Shown in pieces: positions 58,927 through 64,000 of a DNA stretch of 64,000 bases (within the stretch, counting starts at the first letter, position 1; each line of letters begins with the position of its first letter). Position numbers and translations under genes: made by a program. Source of the DNA: Diphasiastrum complanatum (taxonomy: Eukaryota; Streptophyta; Lycopodiopsida; Lycopodiales; Lycopodiaceae); NCBI GenBank assembly GCA_029204225.1, contig CM055107.1:26564572-26628571 (forward strand), read 5' to 3'. Below the pieces are notes generated by a model. That model saw nothing but the letters and a program-made list of their open reading frames with translations. It was not told the DNA's origin and did no database searches.

Positions 58927-60537
58927 TTACTGTGGTGGCCAGTACTTATGCAATTGGCTACCGTTGATGGGTGTGTCGAAGGGCGTCCCATCAAGCTGTT
59001 CTAAGTTCACGGCTCCATGATTAAGAATTTTCTTGATTCTATAAAGACCTTCACCCGTGAATTTTAACTTCCCCTTGATCGCCTTGGTTTTATACATCAG
59101 GACCAGATCTCCTAAACGAAGATATTTCTTTTGTAATCTGCGATCATGCCAAGCTTTGCGTCTTTCCTTTTCAGCTGCCAATGCATGCACAGCTAGTAAG
59201 CGTGTTTCACAGAGTTTATCCAGAGCATCATGGCGTAGTTGTAGAGATTTGGACTCATTAAGACGTTGCGCGGTGGCAAACCTTAATGAAGGAACTAAAA
59301 ACTCTACTAGCATCACAGCATCCTGACCATATGCCAATTGTAAGGGTGTTTGATCAGTGCTCCCTTTATATGCTGTCCTGAATGCCCACAGTGCAGCATG
59401 CAACTTGTGCTCAAAACCACGAGGATAATAAGGCGTACTTGTTCTGTGAATCACGAAGAATTCCTCCAACAGGACCTTGATGGTCTCGTTGATGAAATGG
59501 CTTCCGCGATCACTGACTAGTTCCACCCGGCATCCGAAGCGCACAATGATATTTTCATAAAGGAACTTGGTAGTGGTTCTAGCATCAGCTACTCTTACTG
59601 CCTTGGCTTTGACCCATTTGGTGAGGTAGTCTGTGGCTACGATTATGTATCGAGCTTGGGAACTCCTTGCTACAGGGTGAATTGGACCAATATAGTCCAA
59701 TCCATATTTTTCGAACAGTGCTTGGACTAAGACTGGGTGCAGTAGATCATAGTTCAATCTCATTGGTCTCCTTGCCCTTTGGCACACATCGCACTTTTTC
59801 AAGTATTCCTCTGTGTCTTTATGAATTGTTGGCCACCAACATCCTAATTGCAGGATCTTGTGAACTGTAATGTCAGATGCAAAATGACCTCCACCCATGC
59901 CTTCATGTGAAAGCGAAATGATCTGGGTGGTCTCATGAGGAAGAATATGCCGCCAAAGAATTCCGTCTGGACCTCTTTGGTACAATTGGCCGATAATCAG
60001 CTGATAAGGTCTAGCCTTCAAAATCAATTTTCGTTGTTCCGCCTTTGGTAATGATTTGTCTGATTGGCCCCGCATTAGATATTCAACAATGTCAACAGCC
60101 CATTCTGGTATTGTATCCACATAAAATAAGGCAGCATCTGCCAGCTCATCGTTGGGTTGGGTTGCAATCTCCTTTCCCTTGATTCGTGACACATGATCTG
60201 CCATGTAGTGTTGTTTTCCCTTGCGAACTACTATCCAAAAATCAAATTCCAACAACAAAAGGAGCCATCTGGTGATTCTCCCAGTGTTGCAAGTTTTATT
60301 AACGAGATATAGCAAGGGTTGATGGTCTGTATAAAAAGCAAAATGTGTGGCCATCAAATAGTGTCGAAACTTCTTAACCGCATAGATCATTGCCAATGCT
60401 TCCTGCTCTGTGGTTGAATAATTCATTTCGGTATCACTGAGCTGTCGACTTGCAAATCGGACTGGAAAATCCTTTTTGTTTTCACTTAGATGAGTTAAGA
60501 CTGCTCCAACTGCATACTTCGATGCGTCTGTATGCAC
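58927..60537 (-). pseudogene. Ty3/gypsy RNase H and integrase, catalytic Glu region deleted
   Basis: 536 open codons. RNase H: MHTDASKYAVGAVLTHL, NYSTTEQEALAMIYAVKKFR, FYTDHQPLLYL and DHVSRIKGK. The H2C2 zinc motif is HEGMGGGHFASDITVHKIL then CDVCQRARRP. Integrase core: YGLDYIGPIHPV (first Asp) and ELVSDRGSHFIN (second Asp). The third block goes from TPYYPRG directly to FEHKLHAALWAFRTAYKG, losing about 25-30 residues with the catalytic Glu. The C-terminal GPFxV-like block is LKFTGEGLYRIKKI and there is no chromodomain. Overall it resembles non-chromodomain (Athila/Tat-type) elements. Confidence 0.88.
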
Positions 60538-60564
60538 GTGGAACTCAATGGACCAATTGGGTGG

Positions 60565-61423
60565 TCATAAGATTGGTGCTGAGACCAATGCATCCTTAAT
60601 CTTCTCGAAAGCCTTTAGAGCTTTCTCATTCCAATGTGGATCCGTTGTGAGCTTGTAAATTGGTCTGGCTAACTCCGCAAAATCAAGAATGAAGATCCTA
60701 TAATAGTTAGCATGACCCATGAAAATGTAGACCTCGCGGATCGTCCCCGGTGGTGGTAGATCAACAAAGATCCTAATCTTTGATAGATATATGGCGATCC
60801 TGTGTCTTGACACTATATGGCCGAGTATGAAGCCATGTGTCACCCAAAATTGACATTTTTCTGGATTCAGGGAGATCAGGTGATTGCGACATTTTTGTAA
60901 CACCTTCTCCAAATTGGATAAGTGTTCTGAATCTGGTCCATGCATGCACAAATCGTCCAAGAAAATTTCCAGAAATTTTTGCAAATAATCTTTGAATGCT
61001 GCCTGCATGACTCGCATTACAAAGTCCGAATGGCATCACTTTATAGGCATAAGTTCCCCATTTCGTGGCAAATGTTGTCTTTTGCTGGTCCTGGGGGGCT
61101 ATTTTCACCTGGTTGTAGCTGCTGAAGCCGTCTAGAAAACTGTAGGCTTTGTCGCCAGCTACTCTATCGAGGACACTTTTCGTAAATGGTAAAGGAAAAT
61201 GGTCCTTTTTGGTGACTGCATTAAGCGCCTTCAGATTCACATAGATACGCATTTTGCCATTCTTCTTGGGTACTATAACTATCGGCGATACCCATTTCGT
61301 GTGCTCGATTTCGTAAATGAAATCTGCATCCATAAGTTTCTGCAACTCTTGCTTGATCAGTTCCGTATACTTTGGGTTGCAGTGGTAGTAACGGCTTATC
61401 TTGGGGACTGCTCCGTCCACCAA
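60565..61423 (-). pseudogene. Ty3/gypsy reverse transcriptase
   Basis: Two overlapping minus frames. 60773-61423 carries KWVSPIVIVPKKNGKMRIYV, FLDGFSSYNQVKIAPQ and YKVMPFGLCNAS. After a frameshift near 61010, 60565-61017 has MQAAFKDYLQKFLEIFLDDL (FLDD in place of YxDD), NPEKCQFWVTHGFILGHIVS and an RT thumb/connection block. A TGA at 60565 separates it from the RNase H frame. Inactive as it stands. Confidence 0.87.
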
Positions 61424-62778
61424 AGGTATGGTGTGTTGGACTACTGTTGGCGGAATGCCCTTTAGATCACTATAGCTCTAGGCAAAACAGCCTTTATATT
61501 CCACTAACAAGGATCGCAGTCTCTAGAACTGCGTGGGTATTAACTGCTCTCCCACATGCACTATCCTTTCTTCTTCTCCTGGTTCCGCAAGATTCATCAG
61601 CTGTGTTCGCGCAGGTTCCTCGAAGACTTGTTCCGCTGGTGCTTGACTTTGATCAAGTTCTTGTTAGGCTTGCGACATCATGATTACCACGTCATCCAAT
61701 GTATAATTCTTGAAAGTATCAGGCATCTCATGAATTGGAGCTCGTCGAGATTCCTCTTTCAGCATATTGATCTTGGCCCGACTAGTCATTTTTTTTATTT
61801 TCTGTCACCTGTGTAGAAGATGACGCTGTATTTGAGTCCAACTTGATTGACTTCAAGGAATCCAACACCTTCTTTTTGCCCTTTTTGTCATTTTGGTGGG
61901 TTCATCCTTGTTGTCTTTCTTCAGGACTACTGTGACATTCGCCTCATGGTTGCGAATATCAATGTCTACTGTAGCTATTGCCTCTTCAGGTAGGTCACTC
62001 TATCGGATCACCTGGTTGTAGCATTGCTTCAACTGATTCTTCTTATTCGTAGGTGCCTTGGGTGGTTCGATCCTTGAGACTTTTGCCATAGCAGACCTTT
62101 GTGGTGGTTGAGCTGGTACCTTCTTGGTTCCGTAACGATCTGGGTCCATGTGGTGTAGGACTTGTTCATCAGTCAGCTCAATCTCCTTATTATAAGTTAG
62201 AGCATGTTGCCAAGGGACTAGATCATTGTCCACTGGGTTCTCAATCGGCTCCGCTGACAGCCATGCTACGTTTATCATATTCATCCCAAATGTGATTGGT
62301 GTGTCCATAGTGTAACATTTGGGTGAAGATGTACTCGGTTTTGGATCTGATTCATATTGACATGCCTAGCAGTCAATAGTTGCTAATGCATCCCTCCATC
62401 TCATGACATCCATCTCTGAATGATAGTGACCTCCCTTGGCTGGCCTTGGGGGTGGTCAATCACTACCGCCTCGTCCTCGTATCTCTTGTGTTTGATTGGC
62501 AAAGTGATGTTGTGTTCCTCACTTTCCCATGCTGCTCCGATGTGGAGGACGTTACTTGTTTCATCATAGCCCGCACAATATATGGGCTTAGGCGCTACTG
62601 GCTCCTCATCCGCTTTGGCCCATTCAGCTAAAAGGCTTTTCGCTTGTGATGCAATCCGCAGGTAGTTCTCCGAGTGGTAAACTAACATGGCTTGACAGCA
62701 AGAGTGTGAGCCTTTCAATGCGTGGTTCCTCAGGCTCCACCATGTGAAAAGGTGGTTCATGTTGGTGCAACTGATCAT
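61424..62778 (-). pseudogene. Ty3/gypsy Gag-Pol linker/protease region
   Basis: Frames 62000-62308 and 62401-62778 have protein-like composition (for example PNDxVPWQ-like NDLVPWQHALTYNKEIEL and MDTPITFGMNMINVAW) in the place where protease and linker should be. No convincing D[ST]G protease signature was found. Between 61430 and 61990 several stops break the frame. Confidence 0.5.
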
Positions 62779-62779
62779 T

Positions 62780-63345
62780 CTAATAAATTCGCAGTGGTGA
62801 GCCCATTTGCGGTTCCCATTCGACGCCGACTGGAGGTTCTGTGGGATTGTTTCGTTCTTGCTCTTTTTCCTCCTCTTGTGCTTTTTGTACCCAGTGTCTT
62901 ATTTTCTGGTACTGTCTTCTCTCTTCCCTCACATTTGGATATGGCGCTGAAGTTGAGGGTTGGTCGTTAGTGACCGATGGTGGTGGTGAGGGAGCCACTT
63001 CCTTCCTCTTCTGTGCTCGCGTAACAGCTAACACAGGAGCGTGGTCTTGTCGACCTTTCGATGGCATCCCCGCTGGAACTGCTAATTGTTGTATGGCAAT
63101 GAGGTTAAGAGGTGCACTGGTTCCAAGTTTAAATGAAAAATTCTTGAAACAATATCCATAACCGCAATCTCGGCAGGAGGTTGTATATTGTCCCTTGTAG
63201 GGACATTCTGCAATTTTGTGTCCCTCGCCGCATTCGTAGCAGCCGTAATTTCTTCCACCTTGACGTTGAGTTTGAGCTGCATAGGCCGAAACATATTCAT
63301 TTATGACAGGATCCATATATGGTTCATCTGGTCGGTTACTAATCA
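62780..63345 (-). pseudogene. Ty3/gypsy Gag, nucleocapsid part with Cys clusters
   Basis: The frame from about 63345 reads RPDEPYMDPVINEYVSAYAA, then CYECGEGHKIAECPYKGQYT and SCRDCGYGYC. A hydrophobic patch and a basic/Pro-rich tail (AVTRAQKRKEVAPSPPPS) follow, with a charged helix EERRQYQKIRHWVQKAQEE. Similarity to the family stops at about 63345, where Helitron-derived sequence begins. The coiled-coil N-terminal half expected upstream is missing here but is present downstream of the LTR at 56.0-57.8 kb. Confidence 0.7.
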
Positions 63346-63399
63346 GAATCTTTAAATATGAAAACAACTTTTATCAAGGGTCACGTCTTTCATAGAAAA

Positions 63400-63743
63400 T
63401 AAAATCATATGCACATGTACAAAACCAATTATTATAAATCAAACATGGACTCCAATACATCGAATCACGAAAGAATTTTAAATTGGCCATTCTATCTTTA
63501 GTAAAGTTACAAGAAAACAATTTCCAATCCGAATAGCAATAGCAAGAACAATACATCGAGCACAGGGTCTGAACTAGCATTTAATCCGAAACATGTTTCA
63601 AACATGGTTTGATGTATACATCACTCACACGAGCTAAAAAACTTGAAATTTATACATCACATCGCCATCAACTTCAAATCACTTTAAAATTGATCCATAT
63701 GTACAACAAGAAATGACACGCCTAAGAACAACAACAAAATGGT
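63400..63743 (+). pseudogene. Second Helitron PIF1-like helicase, C-terminal tail
   Basis: The plus strand reads NQTWTPIHRITKEF-stop-IGHS, then VTRKQFPIRIAIARTIHRAQ-GLN. It is co-linear with 39290-39430 (NKTWTPVHKIVKEFQIGHS, VTRKQFSIRVAVARTIHRAQ), and the tail ends RLRTTTKW-stop where the first copy has RLCTSAKWYLSIPDTW. It includes helicase motif V with two stops. The copies are diverged, so they derive from different insertions of the same family. Sequence upstream of about 63400 is gypsy, so the helicase is truncated there. Confidence 0.82.
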
Positions 63744-64000
63744 AGTACTAATATGTATACATACACAAAAAAGCATCTCATTATTCAATCGCTAAAAACA
63801 TGATCATTATCTAAATACAAACATAATATTCATAATCTAATGACATCAGACATATTATGTTTACAATAAACCCAGACTCATCATCACAAACCTTACTTTC
63901 AACAACTTTCGAAGCCATTGACAATTATGCCTTCGTAGGATCAACAATATTGTATCGTAAAACTGAACAACTTGAGCATGTTCAATAACTTAATACATTG
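63744..64000 (+). other. Downstream flank of the second Helitron fragment, with a short ORF
   Basis: AT-rich. An open frame of 43 codons from ATG 63857 (MFTINPDSSSQTLLST, then NYAFVGSTILYRKTEQLEHV-Q) ends before the window edge. Its composition is protein-like but no family is recognised. No EEP domain is seen on either strand, unlike downstream of the first copy. Confidence 0.3.

Overview
This window is nuclear DNA of a land plant. It has GT-AG introns, (TC)n/(GA)n tracts of 47-127 bp, initiator-tRNA-Met primer sites of LTR retrotransposons, and plant gene families (DUF1295 reductase-like, LRR receptor-like protein, glyoxal-oxidase tail, MOS4/BCAS2 N-terminus). Very long transposon-filled introns and non-angiosperm-looking Ty3/gypsy Gag proteins suggest a large genome such as a fern, but the sequence does not prove the lineage. 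No tRNA, rRNA, CRISPR array or organellar gene was seen.

Layout. 1-5.0 kb: nested Ty3/gypsy remnants on the minus strand, one joined to an exon-like piece of a leukotriene-A4-hydrolase-type aminopeptidase gene. 5.5-6.1 kb: the N-terminal part of a BCAS2/SPF27/MOS4-like splicing factor after a (TC)n tract. 11.3-31.2 kb (minus): one apparently intact nine-exon host gene for a 297-residue DUF1295 membrane protein; every splice site is GT-AG and every phase agrees. Its 12.2-kb third intron holds a broken LINE, a decayed chromodomain Ty3/gypsy element and a solo-LTR-like piece. 33.1-34.0 kb (minus): an LRR receptor-like pseudogene. It abuts a 6-kb Helitron/Helentron-type element (34.1-40.3 kb) with an intron-containing ORF, a DUF6570-like ORF, a Rep remnant and a PIF1-like helicase on the plus strand, and an AP-endonuclease-like (EEP) domain convergent on the minus strand. 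41.9-42.7 kb: an unrecognised acidic coding relic. 43.5-52.1 kb: Ty1/copia debris (two Gag remnants, one integrase remnant, LTRs and primer sites), an antisense glyoxal-oxidase C-terminal fragment, several tandem repeats and a three-part (GA)n array. 52.9-55.2 kb: degenerate repeats and a plus-strand Gag relic. 56.0-63.3 kb (minus): non-chromodomain Ty3/gypsy pieces in the order gagC-pol, one complete LTR, gagN, which suggests tandem elements sharing an LTR or a circularly permuted insertion. 63.4-64.0 kb: the tail of a second Helitron helicase.

The only gene that looks complete is the DUF1295 gene. The transposons have repeatedly acquired or landed beside host exons (LTA4H-like, GLOX-like, MOS4-like, LRR-RLP), so the most unusual biology here is gene-fragment shuffling plus an oddly arranged Helentron-like element.
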